Origin: Cheilinus undulatus
Lineage: Eukaryota > Chordata > Actinopteri > Labriformes > Labridae
Reading direction: 5' to 3'
NCBI RefSeq assembly: GCF_018320785.1
Contig: NC_054886.1
Span: forward strand, 29,151,732-29,215,731
DNA: 64,000 nucleotides
Shown: positions 38,631 to 50,286 of the stretch, in pieces
How positions within the stretch are numbered: the first letter of the stretch is position 1
Layout: each line of letters starts with the position of its first letter
Notes under the pieces: generated by a model
What the model saw: the letters and a program-made list of their open reading frames with translations, nothing else
Told to the model about the DNA's origin: nothing
Databases searched by the model: none
Translations under genes and position numbers: made by a program

Positions 38631-41600
38631 ATGGACCTGTCAGAGTTTAGCTTTGTATATTCTCCTTTGATAGTTGTCCTTTTTCTACTTTTCACCGTCG
38701 CACCTGTTCAAGGTAAGTTCACTGCAACATTTTCACACATTTACAAGGTTAATACAAAGTTATCAACGCTAACGGTTTAGCTAAATTTAACTAACAGGCA
38801 TCCTGAATGTTGTTAAAATGTCTCGTTTGCGTCTTTACAGTTGACGCTAAAATAGCCGTTATTTATCGTTAGTAAACTGACGCCATTGCTTGGCAGCTGG
38901 GCTGTAACTATGGCAACCACACCACTTCGTATCAGTTAGGGTCTGTGTTCTCTCTTTAAATAAAGTGAAAGTTTAGTGCTTTAAACACTTAACAGAACAG
39001 CACAATAACGTCCATTCATCCATCCACCGAGCTGTTCTAGGGATAAAACCGTCTTTTTAGTATTTTAGTACTTTTGTGATCCAGACTATGTCTTTAGGCC
39101 AAACAAGCGCATGAATTCTAAACAGATGAACCACCTCTTTCAAAATAAAATACTGCATTCAAATCAGTCTGTAACATTTAGCCTACTGGTTTTCCAACAG
39201 AAAATCTGGTCCTCTTCTATGACCTATTTTGGTAATAAAAGTCCTGCTGTCATCAGCTGAGTTGGCTAAAAAACTGGTTTGAGCCAGATTCATCATCCCA
39301 GACTGTAACCTATGTGCAGTGCCATCACAGATGTGGTTTTAACTGACTTTGTAATTTAACCTTAGCCAAAGCCGTATGATTCATGACCCTCTCATGTAGT
39401 CTTACATTAAAGGAAGATTCCTACATTTAAAATACCTAAAAAATGTTGAATTATATTGTAAATCACCAGTGAAACATTAAAACAGGGAATGTGCCAGATG
39501 AGGTTTTTGTAAATTATTTGATAATCTCTTATGCTTTTTAAATTGGGGGGTTACAATGGAGTTGGCTTATTTGGTGTGTTATAAACTCCCAAAGTGCAAT
39601 ACAAACTTCAATCTGTACTTCTCCCAAAAAAGGGCAATGTTTGTTATTTCTAAGCTGTATAGCGGTACTTTTGAAAGAAAAATTCAATCGCATTTATTGT
39701 TTTTTTTCTCCTCATAGTGGCTTATAAGCAAGTGGCAAAGTTCACCAATTTTCAGATGTATCGTAATACTTAAATGGTCCATCTACAAAAGTTTGCCAAA
39801 CCCAAGCTGTTTTGTAACGCAAATCAAATCAAAGTCTTTATTTCTCCTTCGTTTATGTTTAAATGATGAATCGTTCCTAGGCTGTAATACGAAACTTCAG
39901 ACTCGCCATACAAACAAATTATGATCTTTATTTACCCGTCAGGTGTCTTATATGCAAGTGGCGAAGTTCTTTCTTCAAAACCAAAGTACAAACTGACTCA
40001 CCCCTAAGAATTCTGACTAAACGCCAATCCTAATAATTTCACTTTGTTTTCGACAGCTTTTTTTAATGTTTCTCTCATTCTTAGGTCAGTCTAAGGTGAT
40101 TGGTTCACCTCAGCCAATCAAAGCTTCTCCAGGCATTGACGTCATCCTGCCATGTCATGTGGAGCCCCCGGTTGACGTGGTCAGACTGACGGTGGAGTGG
40201 TCCAAGCTGGACCTCGAGCCTAACCACAATGACCACTACGTCCACCTGTACCGGGACAGGCGTGAGATCCTGGACATGAAGCTCCCGTCGTTCTTACAGA
40301 GGACAGAGCTGTTCACGAACGATCTGAGACAAGGAAACATTTCACTGAAAATAACTAATATAACTCTGGAGGATGAAGGCAGGTACAGGTGCTTCATCCC
40401 AAAGTTGAGGAGCAGGATACGATCTTCAGTTGTTCAGCTTGTTGTTGGTGAGTCACCTACTAAAATCTGAAATGTTTAAGTTTCAAGCTAAGGGTTTGCT
40501 TCTTACACCTTTTTCCTTGTGTTTAATGTTAATAACTAATATACATACCACAGAAGTTCTCCAAATATATGTACATTTTTGCATCCTAATGATGTAAATG
40601 CAGCTGATTCTTTAGTGGCTGCCCCTTTAAATATTTTGTTAACAAAATGTCTTAATCTTTCAGAACCACTCACTGCTCCAACAGAGATGCCGCCACAACT
40701 CACAACTGTCTACACACCTGACTTTCATGGAGAAACAAATATAATTGGTGAGAAAATTCATTAAACTGTGTTAAATCTACAGTTTTATTAGGTCAACACA
40801 TTATGATTTTTCAATCTTGTTTGCCAGTTTTACATCAGATACAATCTCTTCAGCAAATAACTCTTCCTGGGTTTAATTTGTGGCGGTAACAGCAGTTCAT
40901 GTACAACAATAGAAAATAAATAACATATCAGATGTTTAACAGAGTCATTTTACAATTTCATTAAACGTATTTGTTTAAATTGAATTTGATGGCAGCAACA
41001 CATCTAAAAACAGTTGGGACGAGGCAACAACAGGCTGGGAAAGTAAGTGGTACTAATGAAAAACCGCTGGAGAAGCATTTCCAACTAATTCAGTTAATTG
41101 GCAACATATCAGTAACATGACTGGGTATAAAAGGAGCATCTTAGAGGGGCAGAGTCTCTCAGAAGTAAAGATGAGCAGAGGTTCACCAGTCTGTGAGAAA
41201 CTGTGTTGAAAATTTTCAGGAAAATGTTCTTCAACATAAAATTCCAGACTTTGAATGACCAACCATCTACAGTTCATAATAGCATCAAACGATTCAGAGA
41301 ATCTGCATTAAAAACAGGCATTATTCTGCACTGGAAATCACTGCATGGGCTGAAATAGTCCTCTAAGCATGAAACCACTACCATTATGTCCTCATATCAA
41401 GAAGTCTAGAGGCCAAGTTCTTAAGCCCCAGAACGCTTTGTGTTTATCAGCACTACCAAGGAATAAGATCCATGTTGATAGCTTGGTGATTTGCTTATGT
41501 CATCTCTGCTTGTTTGTTCCTTTTAGGTTGTTTATCAAGAAGAAGACTGATCCCAGCTGGGGTTTTCATCATCTTTCTGATGGTCATAGGCACTTTAGTC

Positions 41601-41773
41601 ACAAGATCTGTGATCTGTGGAAAAGCATCAAAAACAAGAGGTCAGTCTGAGTTTCAACAAAGGCAGGAAATGCAGTTTCTCTTTATTAGTGGACGGTAAT
41701 TTTTTGGGGACTTTTTTGACTAATTTATCTTTTTCTCCACCTTCCAGGTCGTAGTTGTCTAGAACCTTGCTGA
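38631..41773 (+). CDS. Butyrophilin/B7-like membrane protein with a single V domain
   Basis: Five exons give 222 residues: 38631-38712, 40085-40447, 40664-40747, 41527-41640, 41748-41773. All junctions are GT-AG and all internal introns are phase 1. The start at 38631 gives a clean signal peptide (SPLIVVLFLLFTVAPVQG); an in-frame ATG at 38553 would add 26 residues. The V domain shows DVILPCHV, VEWSK, HLYRDRRE and DEGRYRCF, close to the neighbouring gene. A Thr/Pro stalk (PLTAPTEMPPQLTTVYTP) leads to a membrane span (IPAGVFIIFLMVIGTLVT) and a tail of about 20 residues with Cys at the end (SCLEPC). Two Asn-x-Ser/Thr sites lie in the V domain (GNIS, TNIT). MOG-like in architecture. Ligand unknown. 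Confidence 0.8.
40980..41370. mobile_element. Tc1/mariner-like transposon fragment
   Basis: TGGCAGCAACACATCTAAAA, ACTGGGTATAAAAGGAGCAT and GTTCACCAGTCTGTGAGAAA match a common fish element that codes for a helix-turn-helix protein; ATCTACAGTTCATAATAGCA lies in that coding part. It breaks off near 41370 inside the intron before the membrane-span exon. Confidence 0.6.
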
Positions 41774-44060
41774 CTGCTAATCAGTGCTGACAGAGATGAC
41801 GGCACTACCCACCATGAAAGTGCCATCACATTTTTGTATTGGTGTGTTAGCTGTTTGCTGAGAACTACGATATAAAGTGTGCACTGAAACAGTCCATAAT
41901 ACACAGAAGGTATGGATTTAATGTACATGGAAACTAAGGGAATATTTCAGTTCTTCCTGCCTCGGCCAACACAAACTTGCCATGACATCCACACATAAAT
42001 GGTTTGTGCTGAACATAGTTCATTGACCAAAACTGCATGTGCCATTAACATGGTCCAGAATCACTTCTGGTCTCTGTTGGGAGAAAGCAATATGTAATAC
42101 TACATTTAAATGGTTGTTTTTGTCTGAATTGTTACAGGAGGTTTTGGTTTTAATGTTAAATGATGACTGAATATTGTGTTAAGACATGCTGCAGTGTAGA
42201 TCACCAGCTAAAACCAAATGCAGGATGGCTGTAACGACACATCTGTGGGAAAATGTATGACTGACATGAATGTATATGGAGAATGATGCTTCAACACAAG
42301 ATATGGTAGTCGTGCAGATTGCAGACCAAAGACAGCAAAGGCCTGATTACCTGATGGTTCTAAAAATTACCTTGACAACTTATCTTGTGGTGTACAGTGT
42401 GTTTAAAAGACGTTTTAAGTTTTACTTTAGTTAGTAGCTTTTTTAGTAGCTTCTTTTTGATGCGAGACACATCTGCACCCTGTTATCCACCAAGGTAGGC
42501 CTTTTTCACATGGAGACAAAAGTGATTTATTTCTGTTTAATTTTGAAGTTTTCTGTACAAAATGGCATCATATAAGAAATGTCTGTGTAACCGTGAAAGA
42601 ATTGAAAAGGACTGAAAACGCGTAGCTCATATGCCAGGCATGTAAGTGGCGCTGTAACACTGGCATGGAAATGCACCAAAAACAGAGAAGATGGTTATGG
42701 AGCAAGCGATTGCTTACCCCAAACTTTCTCCTGGCTGCCCTTGTGGTTGCACTCCCTGGTGGCTGTAATATGTGGCGTTGCCTGTTTTCCATGAGGATTA
42801 TTGCTTACGGTGGTTGTAGGGGAGAAGACTCAAACACAGTCATGCAATCTGCCATTATTATTGTGGATCGCTGGGCTCGCGCATGTGGGTTAAGTGGCCA
42901 TCATTTCAGGAAAGACTAGCTTGGTTGTACACACAGAGTCTGGCGTACACAGATTTGTTTATTCTGGGACCCAGTTTAAAAAAATAGAGTTCTTTGTGGA
43001 TAAAATGATGAAATACTTTTGCGGATACTCCTTAACTCGTCTCCATGTAGACGACCCCTCAGAGTTCCTGCCTGTGACTTCAGGTGCTCTAAGGGACACA
43101 CAGTGCTTATTCTTCATCACTATACATGGCCTTGCTCTGAGGTTGACTCTCTGCTTTGTTCTTGTCAGAACCATACCACACATTTTCAACAGTTCCTGCA
43201 GCTCTGTCATACTGCAAAATATTGAAAACTCCAAAGTTTGACTTATGTTGTGTGTAATAGAGAATTTTTAAAGTGTTAAATTTAACTCTCTGACAGTTTG
43301 ATTGACAATGTTAATGATTCTGTGTCTTTGACTTTATGATAGAGGTGTGACTTTACTTGAATAACCTGGTTTGAGATCTATTTCCTTATTCTTGCCAATA
43401 AGGAAGAACATGTTTTACTGTACGACTCATCAGTAGCTCCTCAGTACTGGAGTAAACTATGAATAATTTATAGACCAATATGTTTACCCAAGAAAACTAA
43501 CTAAAGTAATTGTACTTTTGCCACCTGTTATTTTAGTGATATTTTTGTTGTATTATATTTTTAAAGTGTTATTTTCTACTTTAAACAATGTCTATCTCTG
43601 TGCTTTGAGCAGGGTTCACTAACATTAAATGGTGGAGATGTTCATATTGTTGCATATTTGATGTGATTTTAGTTTGTTTAGTATTAATTCATTATCCATA
43701 AATGTGTTTGTTTGTACCTCAAGTTCTGCACTGTACATGATTATTGCACTTCTTTGTTTTTTTGTGGGTTGAATTATTCATCAGTTTTTTTGTGTATTAG
43801 TTATTTAAGTTTCAAGTCTACCTGATGTGGCTTCATGATGTATTATTTCTATAATATCCTGTTATTTATTAATTTATTTTTCCATGTCCTTATTTACACG
43901 CGAGATATCTGAAATCTTTGTAAAGTCTCTGCACTGAATTTAACTAGATGAAATAGTAAACTGTTTTTGAATAAGATGTGTGTTTGTTAAGTTGAATGGT
44001 GTGTGCTGTTATAAAGTGATTAAATGTTCATATTTAAATGATTACACCGTGCATGCGTCA
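41774..44060 (+). other. 3' UTR / flank of the second Ig-receptor gene
   Basis: Non-coding, AT-rich. It includes the inverted-repeat element at 42495-43060. The last plausible polyadenylation signal is ATTAAA at 44019-44024. The rest holds nothing I recognise. Confidence 0.35.
42495..43060. mobile_element. Non-autonomous DNA transposon (TCACATGGAGAC ends)
   Basis: GGCCTTTTTCACATGGAGAC at the left and, inverted, GGTCGTCTACATGGAGACGA at the right. Interior phrases such as GTAAGTGGCGCTGTAACACT and GTACACACAGAGTCTGGCGT are seen in a widespread fish repeat. Non-coding; superfamily not determined. Confidence 0.5.
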
Positions 44061-45300
44061 TATTTTACACCAGCAGTTAATCTGTGCTGAAGTTCAGCGT
44101 TGACTCCCTCAACAATATAATATCTGACGTTATCTTGTTTCATATTAATCTTTGTGTTTGTGTTTTAGTGTCTCGAGTGAGCAGGACATTCATCTTCAAA
44201 TCACTCATTAGGTCCAGCTCTGACTTTTTCAAAAGTTATTCATGACTTTATTATATTTGTTTGTGTTTTCATCATGAAGTTTCGGTCTGCTTGTTTGTTT
44301 TCATAAGCACAAACAATTATGTAGTAGGGAAGCACCTACTTAAAAACCTGTTTACAAGAGTGAGACTGGTTATTAAACCACTGAAAATACTAAGTGTTTA
44401 CAAGAGTGTATGAGTCATATTACATGTGATTACTATTTGCCTGGAAGAAAGTCCCCTAGGGTTGGAAATAAACAAATGCAGCATGTGCAGTAGTCAGATG
44501 AGTGTCTAATGTCTAATTTTGATCTGGTTTCTATCAGGAAGAATTAGAAAACGTGAGCCTTTATGATGGTAATTTTTTAATCCAACGGTAACAAAGTCTG
44601 GCAGTTAGAAAGTAGTTTTCTCTTTTTTAAAATGGCAAAAACACTCGCATTTTAGAAGTGTTGTTCAAAAGAGAAAGAACTGAATATACATAACACATGC
44701 CAAAATCACCGGATAAGCCCAGTAAACATCTGATTTAAAGATAAAAGGAAAAAGGAAAGCCTGATTTGCTCATACATACAGAAATAGCAAAACAACATTC
44801 ACTTGTGAAGTGCATTTGAGTCAGTGATGTTCCTAAGTAAGTAATCTCAAACTTCAGAGACTTAAATGATCTTAAATGCCTGACAGCGTTGGCTCACTTT
44901 GCCCCATAATTACCATTTTTGTAACATAATGCCTACTTTAGCAGTTTAACTAAATCTTTATTAAAGTGATTACATGGTTTTACACATTTGTAGTTCAGCA
45001 TGTTTATGATGTTTTTAAACCTTGATGGATTTGCTCAATCTTAAAGTAATGGTTGCACACTTAAAGAAGGACTCTTAGTGTGTCTTTTAGCTGTAAATGT
45101 ACACAAACAGAAAAGCAAACTGTTGTGATCACGCTTCTGCACAGCTTCCTACAACCGCTCAGAGCAACAGTGTTTTGATACAGAGCAACAGTGTGTTGAT
45201 ACAGAGCAAGTCACGGCAGAAGGGCTCCCTCAGTAGCATACTTCATCTTGTGGTGAAACAGGTGCTTTCTGCCTGTGGTTTCACATTTGGAGCACAATAA
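44061..45300. other. Intergenic, nothing recognised
   Basis: AT-rich sequence. The only structure seen is a 21-bp unit (AGAGCAACAGTGTTTTGATA + C) present twice and partly a third time at about 45162-45210. Confidence 0.4.
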
Positions 45301-45301
45301 C

Positions 45302-45405
45302 TACTTTTTTTTTTAAGATTTATTTTTGCCTTTATTTAATAGGACAGTGGATAGAGTTGGAAACAGGGAAGAGAGTGGGGAGAAACATGCAGGAAATGGT
45401 GACAT
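45302..45405. repeat. Fish short interspersed repeat (GACAGTGGATAGAGT type)
   Basis: TTTATTTAATAGGACAGTGG, ATAGAGTTGGAAACAGGGAA and GGGGAGAAACATGCAGGAAA form the conserved part of a frequent fish repeat. The tRNA-like end expected in full copies is not present. Confidence 0.55.
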
Positions 45406-45796
45406 ATTCTATGTGCATGAGTAGGAACATTATTATTGCGATAATGCTTTTAAAATTGCTGAGATTTCCTCTGAAAAGGAAGAATGTGGACAGTAAACTA
45501 GCTGGCTTTACTTATGTTCTTGACAAGCAAACATTGCTTGACACTGTTGCATTACTAAATTTCCTTATTTATAACATCTATCGTGGTGATTTTGAAAATT
45601 ACTGACTTGTTTTGTTTTAACATTTCAGACGAAGAAAGAAGAAGCCTGTGTGATACTCCTGAGTAGGAAAACATGTTCAGATGTTTCAAGGACAATGTCT
45701 ATGTTGTAATTTAGCTTTATTAACTTAAATCACGTAGGAAACTCTGTCTTGTGAAGTATAAAATATCCAAATGATCAATCGATCTACTGTATGTAC

Positions 45797-45960
45797 AGTG
45801 CTTAACAAATTTATTAGACCACCACACAAAGTAAGGTTTATGCCACAGCTGCCCTAAATTAACAGCATTGGTAATTACCAAAATCATTTTTATGTTTCTG
45901 CAATACACCAGCCTTCAAAGAGAAGACACAAGATTAAACACAAAGTATGAAGACAAAGTG
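45797..45960. mobile_element. Tc1-like transposon end fragment
   Basis: TACAGTGCTTAACAAATTTA followed by TTAGACCACCAC is the terminal repeat of a fish Tc1-type family, with TA at the outside. Sequence identity fades after about 45830 and the opposite end is not seen. Confidence 0.4.
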
Positions 45961-46006
45961 GCATAGAAACAGGAAAATAGAAGTAAACACTGCTCATGCT
46001 GGAGGT

Positions 46007-46584
46007 GTGGATGATCAAGCACAGGAGTAAAGAGGACTGTTGTAGAGTTGGAAGGTTGTGGGTTTGAGTCTTGGTACATTTTTAAGTCCAGTCCCCAAAA
46101 GCAGAGAGCAGATCCTCTGAGAAACATAAACAGGTGTGTGTCTCAGTGGATTAGTGGAAAAGTCAACTGACTGTGAACCAGGAGGTCACAGGTTCAAATC
46201 TTACCATGGGTTCATCTATTTTAAAAGTCTGAGTCCAAATCTAGACTTCAGGAGACCTGGACAGGAGTTGGCCTTTCAAATCTAACCAATGTCTTTAAGT
46301 TTTCAAGATTTGAGTCCAAGTAAAGAAGGAAAAGCCCCTCTAAGGCTCTGCTGCATGTCTGGCTCTGTAGCCTAAAGAGATAGTAGACTGACTCAGAGTC
46401 TGGAGGTTCCAGGTTCAACTCCCATCTTGGTCTCAGTGAATTTTAAAGCCACATCCTGAACAAAGAGGATAAATGCGCCAGGAGAAGAGGTGGTAGTGTG
46501 AAAGGTATGGCGGCAGTAGCACAGAGGACTGGACTAGACCAGTTCTGCAGGGGATGCTGGGGTTCAAACCCCACTGTGGCCGGT
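46007..46584 (+). repeat. Cluster of four tRNA-like segments
   Basis: Four blocks each show an A-box-like and a B-box-like RNA polymerase III promoter in tRNA spacing: about 46007-46078 (B box GGGTTTGAGTCTTGG), 46133-46207 (TCTCAGTGGATTAGTGG, AGGTTCAAATCTTAC), 46355-46430 (AGGTTCAACTCCCATCTTGG) and 46504-46584 (GTAGCACAGAGG, GGGTTCAAACCCC). They are separated by 125-225 bp of partly similar spacer. None folds into a convincing complete tRNA by eye, so I call them tRNA-derived repeats, not tRNA genes. Confidence 0.55.
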
Positions 46585-46599
46585 ACCTGGATCAAGGCA

Positions 46600-46645
46600 T
46601 GCCTGATGGAGGAGGGGGGACGCGGCGCGGCGCCCCCCTGGGGAG
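46600..46645. repeat. GC-rich hairpin
   Basis: GGGGGGACGCGGCGC and GCGCCCCCC are complementary around a very short loop, an outlier of almost pure G+C in AT-rich surroundings. It follows the fourth tRNA-like block directly. Confidence 0.45.
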
Positions 46646-46791
46646 CCGTCAGAGATGTAAGTAGGGGGTTATGCAACAAAAACGCAGACACAGCAGGAGT
46701 TTTACAGGATGGAGTCTTTATTTGCATGCATGGATGATCACTCATCATCTCCTCCGCTGTATAAACAGGAAATACTTACCCGCCTCCTCCA

Positions 46792-46980
46792 GGGTCAGGG
46801 TACCAAAGGATCATTTATTTTGAAAGGGCATTTGAACGTACGGAAATCAAGAAAATGGACAACTTCACTCGTTTTTCCATTCTGGACACAAATGGAAAAA
46901 TGAGTGAAGTTGTCCGTTTTCTTGATTACCGAACAGTCAAATGCTCTTTCAAAATAAATGATACTTTGGTACCCTGACCC
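46792..46980. mobile_element. 189-bp palindromic element inside the kinesin exon
   Basis: The whole element is one hairpin: arms of about 90 bp (left GGGTCAGGGTACCAAAG..., right ...CTTTGGTACCCTGACCC), around 90% complementary, with a loop near CTGGACACA. It is flanked by TCCA at 46788-46791 and 46981-46984. Removing the element and one TCCA restores the kinesin reading GLEEAG and a strong donor GTAAGTA, which confirms the target duplication. No known superfamily fits confidently. Confidence 0.85.
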
Positions 46981-47392
46981 TCCAGGCCCTTCAGGTCCTC
47001 TCTGGCCTGCTCCCTCTGCTCATTCAGCAGCCTGCAAACAAAAACCACATTAACTAACATTCAGCATAAATAAACGTACGGATGAGTCCTTTACTCACAG
47101 GAGTTTCTGCAGCTTGGCGTCCTTCTCCTGCTCTTCATTCTTCAGTCTGTCGTAGTCTGACATCAGCCTCTCCTGCTCCAGCAGCAGACCCTGGTTCAGA
47201 CTGAGAGGAGACACTCGCTAAGCTCTGATTGGACGCTTTTTAACGGCAGAGTACCTGTCTAGAGAAATGTCAACAAACCACATCAACATATATTCATGTT
47301 GTTCATCTGGTTTCTGGAAATTTCTCCAAACACTTATTTGGCTCCAAAAATGCTACAAGGCAGAACATTTCTGAAATGATGGACCTTTACAT

Positions 47393-48251
47393 CAGTGGGT
47401 CCCAACCTTTTTTCTTTGGGGTCCCTCTACTCTAAACACTCTAAAGCCCCCCAGGACAATCTCTGAGAAATTAAACATCATTTTTAATTGTTTTATTGAC
47501 TAAATCCCAGGATAACAGGCCTGCATAAACCAGTTCTTCATAAATATCTGCATATAAACTTTCCATCATTACAATGGCATTAAGAGCCACCATAAGAATA
47601 CAAAAATGAGAAGGTTCAGTCAATTTTTAAGTAAAATCTCATAAATTTACAATTAAACAAGTCATAAATTTACCAGAAAAAGAAAACTGGACATTTATGT
47701 CAACTAAAAGGTGGAATTTTTTGACATTATAAAATCCAAAAGAGCCGTGGAAAAAGAAAATGACAAGAGAAGAAGCTGTTTTCCTTCCATAAGTCCTACA
47801 GTCGATCGCCTAATCAGGAGATTTTTCTTAGTAGGATTGATCAGTGAGGAAATGATCCAAGAATGATCACATGATCATTATTCCCCAGACTCTGAAGAGA
47901 CATTTCTGTTCACTGTTTCCAGTTTGGATCCTTGTAAATTCACAAATTTAGAATTTTTTTAATTCTGACATTACAAACTTGACATTTTAAAGTGTATCAT
48001 GTAAAAATTTAGGACTTTTGAACTAGAAAATTCTGAGTTCAGGTTCTTGAAAAAATACGACTTTGTCATCTTAAAAATGTACTTTTTAATGTCACCTTTT
48101 TCCAAGAAATGTACAGATCCTCTTTATTTTGTTGGACCTTTTAGAGGGCTCTAATACTTCCTCTTACATCACATTTTCAATCATGACTCTATAAATTAAA
48201 GTTCATTACAGACACCCCCCCCTTGGGGTGCCTGGACTCCAGGTAGGGAAC
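47393..48251. mobile_element. Probable hAT-like non-autonomous element
   Basis: Left end CAGTGGGTCCCAACCTTTTT then TTTGGGGTCCC; right end CCCCCTTGGGGTGCC then AGGTAGGGAAC, an inverted version lacking the last few bases. Flanks CTTTACAT (47385-47392) and CTTCACAT (48252-48259) agree at seven of eight positions. The interior is AT-rich with loose repeats of CATAAATTTAC. Confidence 0.6.
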
Positions 48252-48681
48252 CTTCACATGACAACAGTGTAACAGGTGTGTGTAGACTTTTAGAGCCAGT
48301 GTAAAGCCAGACTACAGTCGTATGCAGCTAAAAGTTCCTGACTCAGTAAAGAGGAGTGGTACGAGGATTTTACATCCTTCCTCATGAGGATCACACACGG
48401 TAGACAGTCGTAATGACGTCACTACTTTGGTTTGAAAAAACAATAATAAACAAACTTTAGGATCATTTAAACCAGCATAAAGTGGTTCAATGAGAACCAA
48501 TCAAATCTGTGGAAATATCCCAGATCTAAAAAACATCAAACATGAATGGATTTGTTGATTTTTCTACATCTTCATTCGTCTCTGTGGACTTGGAGTCAAA
48601 ATTTTAGGCCCCGTTTGGACAGTTTTAGACTAAATTCCAGATCCAGTTCCAGTCTTGTCACAAACAGTTATTAGTCTAAAT

Positions 48682-50286
48682 GAGTAAAACTCAACGTATG
48701 GCTTCACTGGAATGGTTTGTGGCTCTATTATGTCTGCATTTTAAATATTTTTCACCATAAAAACTTAAAAAACATTTGACCTCAGGAATGATCTATATCA
48801 AGTAACATTAATCAGTTTGTCTCCACTCTTATACAGGAGGCTTTAATTGTCAACCTTTATTTTTTCTCTTGGTGTTTTCATTACCCTTATTTCTAATTCT
48901 TCTCCCTTTTTTCCTTTTTTTTGCCACTTTTAATCCATTTTTGCTGCTTTAAGCCCATTTGTGCCACTTCCTCTTGCCAATTTTGTAGTTTTTGCCATCT
49001 TCATCCTGTTTCTTGCTATTTGAAATTCTTTCCCCCTTTTGGCAATTTTTTGGCAACTTTTCACCCAATTTAAGCTGCTTTTTGACATTAAATCACACTT
49101 TTTACATTTTTGTCAGTCTTTGCAGAATTTCCCATTTAGTCACTTTTAACCAATAATTTGCCCCATTTTGCCACCTTTTGACTATTTAACAAATTTTCAC
49201 AATTTTTTACCTATTTCTTTGCCGCTTTTTACAATTTCAGTCACTTTTCATCATTTCTTCTAATGCATTTTTGCTACTGTTCATAGTTTTTGCCATTTAA
49301 TGCCTATTTTTCCCCCTAGTCACCAATTTTTTTTGCTGCTTTTGGCCGTTTTAGTTACTTTTCATTCATTTTAGCATCTTTCTGCCATTTTAGTCCCTTT
49401 TCACTATTTTTACCACATTTTTGCTGCTTTCTGACCATTTTGTCATCTGACTTTTTGCCACTTTTCACCCATTTCTTGCCATTTTATTCCATCTTTGCAC
49501 CTTTTAACCATTTTTTGCTGCTTTTGGTCGTTCTTTTCAGTCCTTTTCATTAAAATTTACCGCATTTTTGCCACTTTTTGCAAATTTTAGTCACTTCTTA
49601 CTTTTTACCACATTTTTGCCACTTCTGACTTTTTTATCATCCATAAATCCTTTTTCATATAATTTCTCACCCATTTTTGCTACTTGTTACCCAGTTTTTG
49701 CCATTTTATTCCAATTTTGCACCTTTTTATCATTTTTTGCTGCTTTTGGTCATTTTAATCACTGTTCATTCATTTTTACCACATTTCTGCATCTTTTTGC
49801 CCATTTTAGTCAATTTTCACTGTTTTATATCACATTTTTTGCCACTTTTTGCACATTTTAGTCACTTGTTACTATTTTTAACCATATTTTTGCTGCATCT
49901 GACGTTTTTATCATCTATAACTCCTTTTATTTCATATCACTTCTCACCCATTTTTGCTACTTGTTACCTAGTTTTTACCATTTAATGCCTATTTTTCACC
50001 TTTTTACCAAATCTGATTCCGCTTTTTGGCCATTTTAGTCACTTTTCACTATTTTTTGCATATTTTTTGCTGCTTTCTGACCATTTTTGTTATCTGTAAC
50101 TCATTTTTTTCCATTTTTGACCCAGTTTTTGTCATTTTATTCCAATTTTGAACCTTTTCACCATTTTTTTCTGCTTTTTGACCATTTATGCCTCTTTATT
50201 CCACTTTTCACCACTTAAAATTTGGCTATTGCAAAGGTATTTTTCAACAATGTGGCTCTTTGGTTGAGCAGTTTTCAGTAACACTG
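48682..50286. mobile_element. hAT-like element with TTTTGCCAC array (copy 3)
   Basis: 1605 bp, flanked by perfect 8-bp duplications GTCTAAAT (48674-48681, 50287-50294). Left end GAGTAAAACTCAACG, right end CAGTAACACTG preceded by GGCTCTTTGGTTGAGCAG, as in copies 1 and 2. The body is a long pyrimidine-rich array (TTTTTGCCACTTTT, CCATTTTAGTCACTTTTCA) with no coding meaning. It sits in the intron between the second and third kinesin-relic exons. Confidence 0.85.

Noticed and set aside
46133-46207. A functional tRNA gene
   Set aside because: A and B boxes are present, but the acceptor stem does not pair convincingly and no terminator T-run follows directly.
46451-46468. Minus-strand reading LFVQDV, identical to a motif in the next KIF5 exon
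   Set aside because: Only six residues match, the flanking residues do not, there are no splice signals, and the bases belong to the spacer shared by the tRNA-like units.
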